From JAJNBK01 sp035642715 (GTDB taxonomy: Archaea > Thermoproteota > Nitrososphaeria > Nitrososphaerales > Nitrososphaeraceae): 64,000 nucleotides of DNA. The notes beneath the pieces are model-generated. The model did not search any database. It worked only from the letters and a program-made list of their open reading frames with translations, and was not told where the DNA came from. Below, one piece after another: positions 1 through 8,121 of this stretch; the first letter of the stretch is position 1; every line of letters starts with the position of its first letter. Position numbers and translations under genes: made by a program. The stretch is from NCBI GenBank assembly GCA_035642715.1, contig DASQRW010000202.1, positions 1-64,000 of the forward strand. Direction: 5' to 3'.

Positions 1-1
1 T

Positions 2-154
2 CTCTTTATCTATGCCGGCAATGTTAATGAAGTCTGGGCTAAAATATTACTTGCAGATTACTTTATCTTGGCCATGGGAATAGCGTTTATCGTCCTTGGG
101 GTATATTCAATACGCAAACATAGAACAAGCCGTGTCAAGGAGCATTCTCATTAG
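2..154 (+). CDS. C-terminal fragment of a small membrane protein
   Basis: The reading frame is open from the left edge to a TAG at 152-154 and gives 50 residues; the start lies outside the window. It contains one clear hydrophobic segment (about residues 18-35) ending in Y-S-I-R-K-H-R, a basic cytoplasmic-type tail. The tail resembles in pattern the last membrane helix of the small membrane protein at 34566-34862 (a G-V/I-Y ending followed by lysines), so the two may be distant paralogues. No function can be assigned. Confidence 0.55.
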   Translation, partial: LFIYAGNVNEVWAKILLADYFILAMGIAFIVLGVYSIRKHRTSRVKEHSH

Positions 155-176
155 TTAATTTTGCTATTTTGAGTTT

Positions 177-1985
177 TCAAACTATTTCATCAATGTGGTA
201 TATCGTTTCATTTCTTTTGGATGACGAAGAGGAGACTAAATTAACTAAGGAATTCATTAGGTTATCAATATCCGAATTTGCTCCTTCAATATTACCTCCA
301 AGTATCAGATAAAGTCGAATATTCGAGCCGAGGACATCATGCAGTTCTTGATTGACAGTTGCAGTATATGGCCTCAAAGCACCTCTGAATACCTCTGATC
401 TCGCTCTGATTACGCCAGAAACTTTTTTACCAGTAGGGGCATCAGGTCCAACTAATACTAAAATTCCATTAGATCCCTTAAATTTAATCGGCTCTTCAGT
501 TGCGCCTTCAGCAGCCATTTTGTTAACTGCCTCTCTTGTAAGTAGGGCAGGAATATTTATAAAATTCTCAACAAGAGAATCCCATTGCTTTCTACTTAGT
601 GTTGAAAGGGGAACATTGTAGTCATAGTCACCGGTAAAATGTACTACTGCGTCTAGAGCTCCAAATTTTGTTCTAACTGTCCTCAAAATACTACTTACAT
701 GCTCCTCTGATGAGAGATCAATGCAATAACTATGAAAATCCTTAAATCGTAAAAGATCCGATGAATTACTTGTCAATATAATTATATGTTCAGCATCAAA
801 CGAGTTTAGAATTCGTGCAAATTTCTCCACTCGATCTAGGTCTTTTTCGGCAGAAGAGCTAATAGTAAGAACCACAACTTTTCCCTTTATAGCTGCAGGT
901 ACATTGGCCTCGAGAACTGTTCCTACTATAGGCTTTACTGGATAGAATATATGATCATTTGGAATTATCCTACCATTTATCAATTTGCTAATATCTTCAT
1001 CAGACAAATTCAATACCATTTCAGCGACATCTTCTTGTCTAAGAAATTGTCCATCAACTGACATTTTACTTGTATTGTTCTGTATCTTCTCTGCGATTTC
1101 TTGGATTTTACCGAGCATATTTGAAACTACACTGAAGAGTTTTTCAGTTTCACCAGAAGATTCTTTTCCGCGTGATTTGGCCAATTCCTTTGCAATCTCT
1201 TGAATGCCATTTTTGATAGTAGTATTTTCTTCACCTAGTAGAGACAGCGCCTTAGTGGCAGCTCTTTCAACTTCGATTGATGACAATCCTGGGTATCCTC
1301 CAATTCGTAGAAACTCGGCAGCGGCCTTTGGATAAACTGTTTTATAAATTCTATCAGAGTGAACTGGTCCGGGATTAGTGGCTACCGACCTGACACCTTT
1401 ATCTATTAATTCCCATGCCAAAGCTTCTGCTAATCTATTCTTAGCTCCTTGGGCGGCTGTATAAGGAGTTCTGAATCTATAAGGTCTTTGTTCATATCTA
1501 TTTTCTTCTGTAAAAAAAGTTCCAATTGTAATTATCTTGGCCCCTGGCTCCATTGCCTGTAGGCTCTGAATTGATGTCCAAAAAGTTCCTGTAAGATGAA
1601 TAGCTACACATTCTTTGAACTCCTTGAAATTTGCATTAGTAAATGTCTTAACTGGACCCGATATACCAGCATTATTAACGACTATGTCAATTCTGCCAAA
1701 TTCCTCTTTAATAGTTTTGAACATCTCATTAATTCCGTGCTCATCAGATACATCTATACCTGGAAAGGATCGTATTTTACCAGGATAGCTATAACTCTTG
1801 AAAATATCATTTAATAGTGTACTAGTACTATCTAACGGCTCCTTTCTTCTACCCATAATGATTATATTGGCGCCATTTTCGGCATATTTTTTAGCGATTG
1901 CCTGGCCAATTCCAGTTCCACTGCCTGTAATAACTACGTTTTTACCATTAAATTTTGAGGAAGATTTTAATGAATTTTTGTCCAC
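177..1985 (-). CDS. Tandem short-chain dehydrogenase/reductase, malonyl-CoA-reductase-like
   Basis: The 602-residue protein has two Rossmann domains. Domain 1 has the glycine motif TGSGTGIG (residues 20-27) and NNAG (104-107). Domain 2 starts near residue 367 and has degenerate motifs. The arrangement, the GPVHSDRI segment (206-213) and the length recall the N-terminal half of Chloroflexus malonyl-CoA reductase, which pairs a classical and an atypical SDR domain; this comparison is from memory. The usual YxxxK is Y175-x3-Q179 in domain 1, so the catalytic lysine is replaced, and domain 2 has no YxxxK. A role in reducing malonyl-CoA or malonic semialdehyde in the HP/HB cycle is inference. The start is GTG at 1985; no Shine-Dalgarno is seen. 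The gene stands alone and is transcribed leftward. A generic dehydrogenase is the alternative. Confidence 0.7.
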   Translation of the reverse strand: MDKNSLKSSSKFNGKNVVITGSGTGIGQAIAKKYAENGANIIIMGRRKEPLDSTSTLLNDIFKSYSYPGKIRSFPGIDVSDEHGINEMFKTIKEEFGRIDIVVNNAGISGPVKTFTNANFKEFKECVAIHLTGTFWTSIQSLQAMEPGAKIITIGTFFTEENRYEQRPYRFRTPYTAAQGAKNRLAEALAWELIDKGVRSVATNPGPVHSDRIYKTVYPKAAAEFLRIGGYPGLSSIEVERAATKALSLLGEENTTIKNGIQEIAKELAKSRGKESSGETEKLFSVVSNMLGKIQEIAEKIQNNTSKMSVDGQFLRQEDVAEMVLNLSDEDISKLINGRIIPNDHIFYPVKPIVGTVLEANVPAAIKGKVVVLTISSSAEKDLDRVEKFARILNSFDAEHIIILTSNSSDLLRFKDFHSYCIDLSSEEHVSSILRTVRTKFGALDAVVHFTGDYDYNVPLSTLSRKQWDSLVENFINIPALLTREAVNKMAAEGATEEPIKFKGSNGILVLVGPDAPTGKKVSGVIRARSEVFRGALRPYTATVNQELHDVLGSNIRLYLILGGNIEGANSDIDNLMNSLVNLVSSSSSKRNETIYHIDEIV

Positions 1986-2506
1986 AGATTTGGGACAATA
2001 GATACACTATTAAAGTTAACCTTGATGAGATTATAATTTAAAATTTAATAAAAAAGCTTGAATAGTTAATACTTATTCTAATAGTATCTATTGATCTTCC
2101 TCTCTCCCTAAGACGTCTCTGAAGGTCACTAAAAATAAATAGAGACAATTAGATTAACTTTTTATTTTAACAATTCCTAATAAAGTTAAGATTTCTCCTA
2201 AGAGTAATGAGGTACATTAGAGGACTGCAAAACAGAGATAATTATCCATAGCCTAATTTCGTAGATAATAAGAATTAAATTAAAAGATTAATCGCAAGTA
2301 GTATGTGCGGTGCGACACCTATGAAAATGAATAGTTCAGATATTACATGTTGATGAATTATACTATTCATTAAAGTTTTCATCACAATGTAAAGAAAAGT
2401 TCTGAAAAAATCGTGATGTGACTATTCTATTGGATATTCACCTTTTTCAACTGTTACGGTATTGTACCGACAACTTAATAAAAACCTGCTTATAGGAATA
2501 TAATTA
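1986..2506. other. Intergenic region between divergent genes
   Basis: No plausible coding frame is seen in these 521 bases. A TATA-like stretch (TTAATAAAAA near 2475-2484) lies about 30 bp before the TTG at 2507, consistent with a leaderless transcript. A loose inverted repeat (TGAATAG near 2325 and CTATTCA near 2364) could form a weak hairpin of unknown meaning. Confidence 0.4.
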
Positions 2507-3175
2507 TTGAGTGGACCAGAAGCAAAATTCAAAATCAATGTGAAAGATGGTTTTGTTGAATTAGAGGGTAAAGAAGCCTTTGTAGACCGACATCTAGATA
2601 AATTTGAAGAAATATTTAAGTCAGCTATAAAAGAGGCTGTAAGACAGACTCTCGAACACAATGCCCAACAACCCTCTCAGTCACGGGAAGGAATACAGTC
2701 CAATCAACAGAAGCCTCTTGACTTTCCAACAACACAAATGTTAAAATCACATAACAATAATAAGCATGTTTTAAAACAGTCTCCATCTTTACCACCTATA
2801 CCGGTTGATCTAAAAGGCAGTGAGAATAAAATAGGTCTTCGGGAATTTTATGCTGATAAAAAGCCATCTAATCATTATGAAAAGACAATAGTCTTTGTAT
2901 ACTATTTGACAAAATTCAACAAAGAAGAGGAAATTAGACTTGGTAAAATACTGTCTTGCTATGAGGAGGTAGATGAAAAAAAACCTAGTATAACTGACAT
3001 TGTGAAAAACACTATAAGATATAAGGGGTGGCTAGAATATGGTTCGGATAAACTCTCCACTCGTTTAACTATCTCAGGTGAAAATTTCGTAAAGTTTGAT
3101 CTTCCTCATCAAAAAAAGAACATACTTAATGATCCGATTTCTCCTTCTCTCTCTTTAATTGATCCGTCACAGTAA
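2507..3175 (+). CDS. Hypothetical protein with winged-helix-like C-terminal domain
   Basis: 222 residues, not recognised as a named family. The N-terminal 40 residues (pattern V-K-D-G-F-V-E-L-E-G-K-E-A-F-V) form a short beta/alpha segment seen in archaeal proteins of unknown role. A Gln/Ser-rich linker follows (about residues 50-110). The C-terminal part (about 125-205) has the helix pattern and the closing L-T-I-S-G-E-N-F-V strand typical of winged-helix-like domains in archaeal hypothetical proteins. The start is TTG at 2507. It converges with endA, leaving only 5 bp between the two stop codons. DNA or RNA binding is plausible but unproven. Confidence 0.6.
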   Translation: MSGPEAKFKINVKDGFVELEGKEAFVDRHLDKFEEIFKSAIKEAVRQTLEHNAQQPSQSREGIQSNQQKPLDFPTTQMLKSHNNNKHVLKQSPSLPPIPVDLKGSENKIGLREFYADKKPSNHYEKTIVFVYYLTKFNKEEEIRLGKILSCYEEVDEKKPSITDIVKNTIRYKGWLEYGSDKLSTRLTISGENFVKFDLPHQKKNILNDPISPSLSLIDPSQ

Positions 3176-3180
3176 TTCTT

Positions 3181-3732
3181 CTAAGCGCGCCACCAATCAA
3201 AACCAATAAAATCAACTTTTCTCTCCTTTGTTCTGGGTAATGCCAATATGAATTGCTTTTTGACTGTAGTAGCAAGTCTTCCTGCAAGTACAATTCCAGT
3301 TGCCGTTAAGTAATCTTTCTGTTTGAATACCTGAATGAGGTAAGGTGCATGGTCAATGCCAGGTCCATGCTCATATACTGCAAAATCACAACCAAATTTG
3401 ACGCCCGGAGATACCACATAACCTCCATCTCTTAAGATCTGGAATACCAAGTACTTGTTATCAAAATCAACGTACTGTTTTCGACAAAGTGCCTTTAAGG
3501 CTCTTAGTGATATCTGTCGTCCATCTACATAGTATGCTATCAATCTACCCATCTGAATTAGATAACAACCTTCGATTAAATCTATAACCAAAGGCGCATC
3601 AAATTGAGTACCTTTTGGCTTTGAAATTCCTAAAGGTTTGCCGTAATAACCGTTACCAAAGATATTTCGTGATTCTTCTACATTCCATATCACTATTCTA
3701 TTCTCTACTAGTTTTCCAATAACGGCATTCAT
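3181..3732 (-). CDS. endA: tRNA-splicing endonuclease EndA
   Basis: The enzyme cuts introns from precursor tRNAs at bulge-helix-bulge structures. The 183 residues match the single-unit archaeal form, with the catalytic triad visible as Tyr120 (F-A-V-Y), His128 (D-H-A-P-Y) and a lysine at 158/159 (T-V-K-K-Q). Because the triad is intact this should be a catalytic subunit; whether it works as a homo-oligomer or with a structural partner encoded elsewhere cannot be told here. The ATG at 3732 overlaps the stop of the upstream PhoU-like gene by one base (TAATG), implying translational coupling. A likely substrate, an intron-bearing tRNA-Asn, is at 60240-60345. Confidence 0.92.
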   Translation of the reverse strand: MNAVIGKLVENRIVIWNVEESRNIFGNGYYGKPLGISKPKGTQFDAPLVIDLIEGCYLIQMGRLIAYYVDGRQISLRALKALCRKQYVDFDNKYLVFQILRDGGYVVSPGVKFGCDFAVYEHGPGIDHAPYLIQVFKQKDYLTATGIVLAGRLATTVKKQFILALPRTKERKVDFIGFDWWRA

Positions 3733-4385
3733 TACATACTCAATGCGAGAATAGTAATAGAGTCAGATGCTTCTTGGCATTTATCTGCCATCCCTTCAAT
3801 ACCCTCTACTACGTCTTTTAATAGTAAAATATCCTTTGTGACTTCCAGCTCGTTAAGAACTTTTATTATAATAGATCTATATTTAGCATCAATCTGGCGT
3901 TCCAACTTTTGGACCACTTGGGCCAGCTCGATTACACCTGCAGGATTTATAGTCAATGCACGAGCCATTTCATTTAATTTGAAAATAGCATCAACAGTCA
4001 TTCCAATAAGATCCCTCAGATCATCATCAAAATTTCCTTTTTTTAAAGAAGAGGTTCTTATATTAGATAGTCTGAACGCAATTCCCGCAATAAAGCCAGC
4101 AATATCATCCACAATATAGGCAGTCCGTAATACATCCTCTCGAGATACCATAAGACTACCTATTTCAGCAACTTCTAGTGTAATCTTTCTTCTCAGGTTC
4201 TCGATAACCTCCTCAGCACAGGTCATACGCTCGAGACACACCTGAACCTCTTTGTCATTTCCTTTCATAATAGAAGCAAAAAGAGTTGATAAATCTCTAG
4301 CCGAATTTAAGATCCTATTAATTTCATCATGCAAAACGGCTAATGCTTTTCGTTTAGCCTGAACTTCCAATTCTCCACTGTACAT
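3732..4385 (-). CDS. PhoU-like DUF47 family protein
   Basis: 217 residues, all alpha-helical, with the long amphipathic helices and the repeated hydrophobic/acidic pattern (A-Y-I-V-D-D-I-A-G-F, L-K-D-V-V-E-G-I-E-G-M-A-D) typical of DUF47/PhoU-like proteins. Family members are often encoded beside phosphate transporters and are thought to regulate them or bind metals; no phosphate transporter is next to this one. The start is ATG at 4385. It is the first gene of a two-gene unit with endA, an association with no obvious functional logic. Confidence 0.85.
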   Translation of the reverse strand: MYSGELEVQAKRKALAVLHDEINRILNSARDLSTLFASIMKGNDKEVQVCLERMTCAEEVIENLRRKITLEVAEIGSLMVSREDVLRTAYIVDDIAGFIAGIAFRLSNIRTSSLKKGNFDDDLRDLIGMTVDAIFKLNEMARALTINPAGVIELAQVVQKLERQIDAKYRSIIIKVLNELEVTKDILLLKDVVEGIEGMADKCQEASDSITILALSM

Positions 4386-4635
4386 CTCGTGTAAAATACT
4401 CCATCAGACTTTTAATCCTTTTGACATTATAATAAATTCATTGTCAAAAAACTTATGATATCTATAAAACAATATCATCTCTATAATGAATTAAAAAGCT
4501 GCGATGTTAAATTATTAGATATTTACAATATAGTCTGCAACTGAATACTGAATCATTGAAGAACATTCTTGTTTTAGTTATGTATAGCGATCTCTTATGT
4601 CTTTTACATACTCATGTATTTTCCTTTTCAACAAG

Positions 4636-5664
4636 CTATCTGCGTTCGAAAATTGTGTCCTTTATTTCTATGAGGTCTCGGAGAATTGCGCTACCAGTTT
4701 CCATACCTCCAGCTCCTCGACCAATTATTGTTTGATGACCTGAATGGTCAGAGAAAAAGGTGACTGCATTTAATGTACCATCTACACACACCGGATCCTT
4801 TTTTGATACTTCAATTGGTTTTACATCCAGTTTTTTTTTATCACATATTGCTAAGAGTTTTATTGCATTGCCTCTTTCTTGAGCTCTTTGTACGTCAGAA
4901 ACTTGAACAGAACAAATTCCAGTCCTGTGGATGTCCTTAATGGTGACTTTCATACCCATAATGAAGTTTGCCATTATTACAAGTTTTGCGGCTGCATCGA
5001 ATCCTTCAATATCTAGAGAGGGTACTGCTTCTGCATAGCCTTTTTGTTTTGCATCATTCAAGGCACTATCGAATGTCATACCTTCTTCCATTTTGCTTAG
5101 TATGTAGTTTGTTGTTCCGTTAAGAATTCCTTTAAATGAAATTATTCTATCGCCCTTTAAACATCGTTTTGCGAATTCTAGGATCGGTGTACCTCCTCCT
5201 ACGGTTCCGCTAAAACGTAACAAAACACCATTATAATTTGCTAATTCCATTAAGGATGGAAAAGATAGTGCAAGAGGGCCTTTGTTTACAGTAATTACAT
5301 GCTTGCCCGATCTCATTGCTGAGATGATATTTGATGTTCCAGGTTCGCCAGATTCTATATCCGTTGGAGTCAACTCAACAAGCATTTCTGCATCCATTTT
5401 TTCAATTACATAAAGGGGATCAAAACTTGAACTTGTCTTTTCATACTCTCCAACAGTGCCCTTTAACCTTTTTACTTCTAACAATCTTTGAATATCTAGA
5501 CCTCTAGGAGCAATGGCACAACCACCCGTATCAAGGCATGCTACAATTCGAGGTTTGATACCATAAAGGCTAAACAGATCTGCAGAACGAGATAAAAGTA
5601 ATTTTGCAAGGCTTTGACCCACTATACCAAAGCCCACCACAATTAATCGCAATTTAATACTCAA
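4636..5664 (-). CDS. hom: Homoserine dehydrogenase
   Basis: The enzyme reduces aspartate semialdehyde to homoserine, on the way to threonine and methionine. The 342 residues include the N-terminal nucleotide-binding motif V-G-F-G-I-V-G-Q, the N-K-G-P-L-A motif and the hallmark G-I-L-N-G-T-T-N-Y-I-L substrate-binding segment with D-I-E-G-F-D-A-A-A-K-L. There is no fused aspartokinase and no obvious ACT domain, so this is the short monofunctional form. The start is TTG at 5664. It stands alone; the next enzyme visible from the pathway, threonine synthase, is 40 kb away at 45030-46385. Confidence 0.95.
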   Translation of the reverse strand: MSIKLRLIVVGFGIVGQSLAKLLLSRSADLFSLYGIKPRIVACLDTGGCAIAPRGLDIQRLLEVKRLKGTVGEYEKTSSSFDPLYVIEKMDAEMLVELTPTDIESGEPGTSNIISAMRSGKHVITVNKGPLALSFPSLMELANYNGVLLRFSGTVGGGTPILEFAKRCLKGDRIISFKGILNGTTNYILSKMEEGMTFDSALNDAKQKGYAEAVPSLDIEGFDAAAKLVIMANFIMGMKVTIKDIHRTGICSVQVSDVQRAQERGNAIKLLAICDKKKLDVKPIEVSKKDPVCVDGTLNAVTFFSDHSGHQTIIGRGAGGMETGSAILRDLIEIKDTIFERR

Positions 5665-6408
5665 TAACGATTTGGGTTTAATATGTTTAAATCTGGACTT
5701 GTTATGACTGCGTACCTAAAATGATATTGCATTGACAAAGACTCATATAAAGATAGTCAACAACAGCAACTATAATTTGAGCTTGTTATCTTTTAAGAAA
5801 TGAAATAAGTAGCTCAAGTCAGAATGACTTATGATTGTGTATAAGGTCTAATAATAATAATTAGGTTTGATGTAAAACAGAAAATTATGTTAGCAAGAGG
5901 AGTTAAGTTGGCTTCGAGAATTGCATTAAACTATTGAAATGCAAATAACGGAATAAACGATTAAATACTCTTTTACATCTAAAGACTGTTTATTTTCAAA
6001 ATGATAACCTGTTGAATAAATTTGAAAATTAAAATGGCTATTATTATACGCAATTGAGGTAAAGAAATAAAACAATTAGGTGATCACGAGAAGCAGAGTT
6101 TAATAAATGGAGAAGATATATATATATATGTATATGTATATATGTATGTATTATATTCTTATGATACATACTTTGAGCTATACTTGTAGTTATCAACAGT
6201 CTTGATATCAAATTTTAAGTTGTACTTTGACATTATTTTAAATTTGAAAAATAACAATTTAATGCTTTTTTTTGATAAGATGACCATCTATAATAAATAA
6301 AAGTTTTTTCAATTCAGAAAATTATGTATCTCTTTAGACATATATGTGTGACAACAAATTAATTATTAATTTATAAATTGTTCTTTAATGTATATATGTG
6401 TCTGCTAA
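5665..6408. other. Intergenic AT-rich region with TA/TG repeats
   Basis: These 744 bases between divergently transcribed hom and the TauE-like gene contain no credible reading frame. A simple TA/TG-rich repeat lies at about 6115-6157 (alternating TATATATATGTATATG). The TauE-side promoter must lie in the last 60 bases, but no single TATA box stands out in such AT-rich sequence. Confidence 0.5.
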
Positions 6409-7176
6409 TTGCTCGATGTTATTATTTTCTTAATAATAGTAGGACTGGGAGCAGGCACACTCGGTTCTATTATTGGCATTGGCGGTGGTATAATAATTAC
6501 ACCTGTTCTTGCTTTAATGGGATTTTCACCAGCTCATATTGCTAGTACAAGTCTAATGGCAGTAGCGTCAAGCAGTACTTCGTCGACTATTGCATATTCT
6601 AGGCAAGCAAGAATCGATTACAGCACAGGATTAAAGATGGTAATATTTTCTATTCCGGGCTCCATTGTTGGAGCATTCATTTCCAATACTATATCTTTAG
6701 AATTTTTTAAAATATCCTTTGCTATTCTTTTAATGCTTACAGGAATCTATATCTTATTCAAAAATTCTATCTTAAAGAAAAAATCTAATGATCAATCAAA
6801 ATCTGCTTTTTCGCTTTTGCTGTGCTATACAGGAACTTTTATTGCTGGTATTATTTCGAGCTTATTTGGAGTTGGAGGTGGTATAATTTTTGTCCCTATC
6901 ATGATCTTAATATTTCAAATGCCAATGACAAAGGCGGCGCCCACTTCTCAATTAATTCTGCTTATCACCTCGCTTATAGGTATTTTTACGCATATACTTT
7001 TAACAAATCCTGACTATTTCGCTGGACTTTCTCTTGCCGCAGGCGCATTTATTGGAGGTCAAATCGGTGCCGCACTTTCAAGTCATATAGGAGAAAAAAT
7101 ACTGCAGAAATTATTGTCAGTCTTTTTAATAGCAGTCGCCATTAAATTGATATTTGATACGATATTTAATTTATAA
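6409..7176 (+). CDS. TauE/SafE family membrane transporter
   Basis: 255 residues with about eight hydrophobic segments. Two related glycine-rich motifs, G-S-I-I-G-I-G-G-G-I-I-I near residue 20 and S-S-L-F-G-V-G-G-G-I-I-F near residue 150, mark the internal duplication of the TauE/SafE (DUF81) family. Relatives export sulfite, sulfonates or other organic anions; the substrate here cannot be inferred. The start is TTG at 6409, leaving only a very short N-terminal tail before the first helix. It is a single gene flanked by long AT-rich spacers. Confidence 0.9.
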   Translation: MLDVIIFLIIVGLGAGTLGSIIGIGGGIIITPVLALMGFSPAHIASTSLMAVASSSTSSTIAYSRQARIDYSTGLKMVIFSIPGSIVGAFISNTISLEFFKISFAILLMLTGIYILFKNSILKKKSNDQSKSAFSLLLCYTGTFIAGIISSLFGVGGGIIFVPIMILIFQMPMTKAAPTSQLILLITSLIGIFTHILLTNPDYFAGLSLAAGAFIGGQIGAALSSHIGEKILQKLLSVFLIAVAIKLIFDTIFNL

Positions 7177-7616
7177 GAAAGATATTTAAATGCACTAATT
7201 GACTATACCTAGTCGAATAATTATTTAGCTCATCTCGATCTTCTATTTTAAAAAGGCCTATCTCTTAAAGTCTGTATAGTCTGACTACATTTTTCATCGA
7301 CCGAAATCTATATAATGTCTATCCATTTTTTTCGTGTGTATGAACAGTAACAGTAAACATATTTTTAAGTCTATTTTTTCAGTAAGTAATAGAGAAATCC
7401 TATTTACTAATTACTGATTGAGATATTGATATGATAACATCAGATCAGAGATGTAGATGAACGCTCAGAAGACGGAACACAATCAGAGCTACGATACATA
7501 GAGTTGTAGTAATTTTAACTTTTAATCTATAATATATTTACAAGCTTTAAGATAAAAACATTCAAAAGTGACTGGTTATTAATCTAACACAATCATTAAT
7601 TAAATAGGTATTAGTT
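7177..7616. other. Intergenic region upstream of UPF0147
   Basis: 440 bases with no plausible gene. A T-rich tract just after 7176 may serve as a termination zone. AT-rich sequence at 7585-7600 (ATTAATTAAATAG) lies 20-30 bp before the ATG at 7617 and may hold its TATA box. Confidence 0.35.
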
Positions 7617-7907
7617 ATGACTTCAGCAAAGAAGGAATTAAAGCAAAAGGAAAACCGGGAGCGCCTTGTCAATGCCATATCAACTCTTGAATCAATTACT
7701 AAGAATAATAATGTTCAAAGAAACATTAGAAATATGGTTAGAGAAGTGCTAGTAACATTAAAAGATGAAAAAGGCGGTAGCATATCGGTACGTGCCGCAA
7801 ATGCTATAAGCATTTTAGACAGCGTAACTCAGAGCCCTCAAATGCAATCACACATACGTACTATGTTATGGCAGGTCGTTTCGACTCTTGAAAGTATAAG
7901 AGAATAA
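7617..7907 (+). CDS. UPF0147 family protein
   Basis: 96 residues, matching in length and pattern the archaeal UPF0147 family of small helical proteins (N-A-I-S-T-L-E-S-I-T and R-A-A-N-A-I-S-I-L-D repeats, with R-T-M-L-W-Q-V-V near the end). Two similar halves suggest a repeated helical hairpin. The function is unknown. The start is ATG at 7617. It converges with the small zinc protein at 7914-8057, with 6 bp between the genes. Confidence 0.9.
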   Translation: MTSAKKELKQKENRERLVNAISTLESITKNNNVQRNIRNMVREVLVTLKDEKGGSISVRAANAISILDSVTQSPQMQSHIRTMLWQVVSTLESIRE

Positions 7908-7913
7908 TTTTCT

Positions 7914-8057
7914 CTACCTTATATCCGTATTTTTCAATGGCTTTAAGGGAGGCGGAAGTTTTTCAAGTTTATGATTAGGATTAGCTAGATAGTGTCTGGA
8001 CGCGCCTTCTCCACTGAGTACTATATTGCAATTAATACATCTATATCTTATTGCCAA
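7914..8057 (-). CDS. Small CCHH zinc-finger-like protein
   Basis: A 47-residue frame that is easily missed. It has Cys7-x2-Cys10 followed by His22-x6-His29, a layout able to bind one zinc ion, then a proline-rich tail (L-P-P-P-L-K-P). The residues look like protein rather than random translation. The start chosen is TTG at 8057, the only start after an in-frame stop; no Shine-Dalgarno is visible. It lies 64 bp downstream of fttA on the same strand and may be co-transcribed with it. Function unknown; nucleic-acid binding is a guess. Confidence 0.6.
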   Translation of the reverse strand: MAIRYRCINCNIVLSGEGASRHYLANPNHKLEKLPPPLKPLKNTDIR

Positions 8058-8121
8058 ATTCTTCGTCCCTAATCATATATTTATACATGGCTAAAAAGTC
8101 TATGGAAACAATTGTTAAAGA

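Noticed and set aside
6115..6157. TA/TG repeat considered as CRISPR or regulatory array
   Set aside because: Simple dinucleotide-type repeat without spacer structure; similar short TA runs occur at 41634-41652 and 44771-44786. No CRISPR array or cas gene is present.
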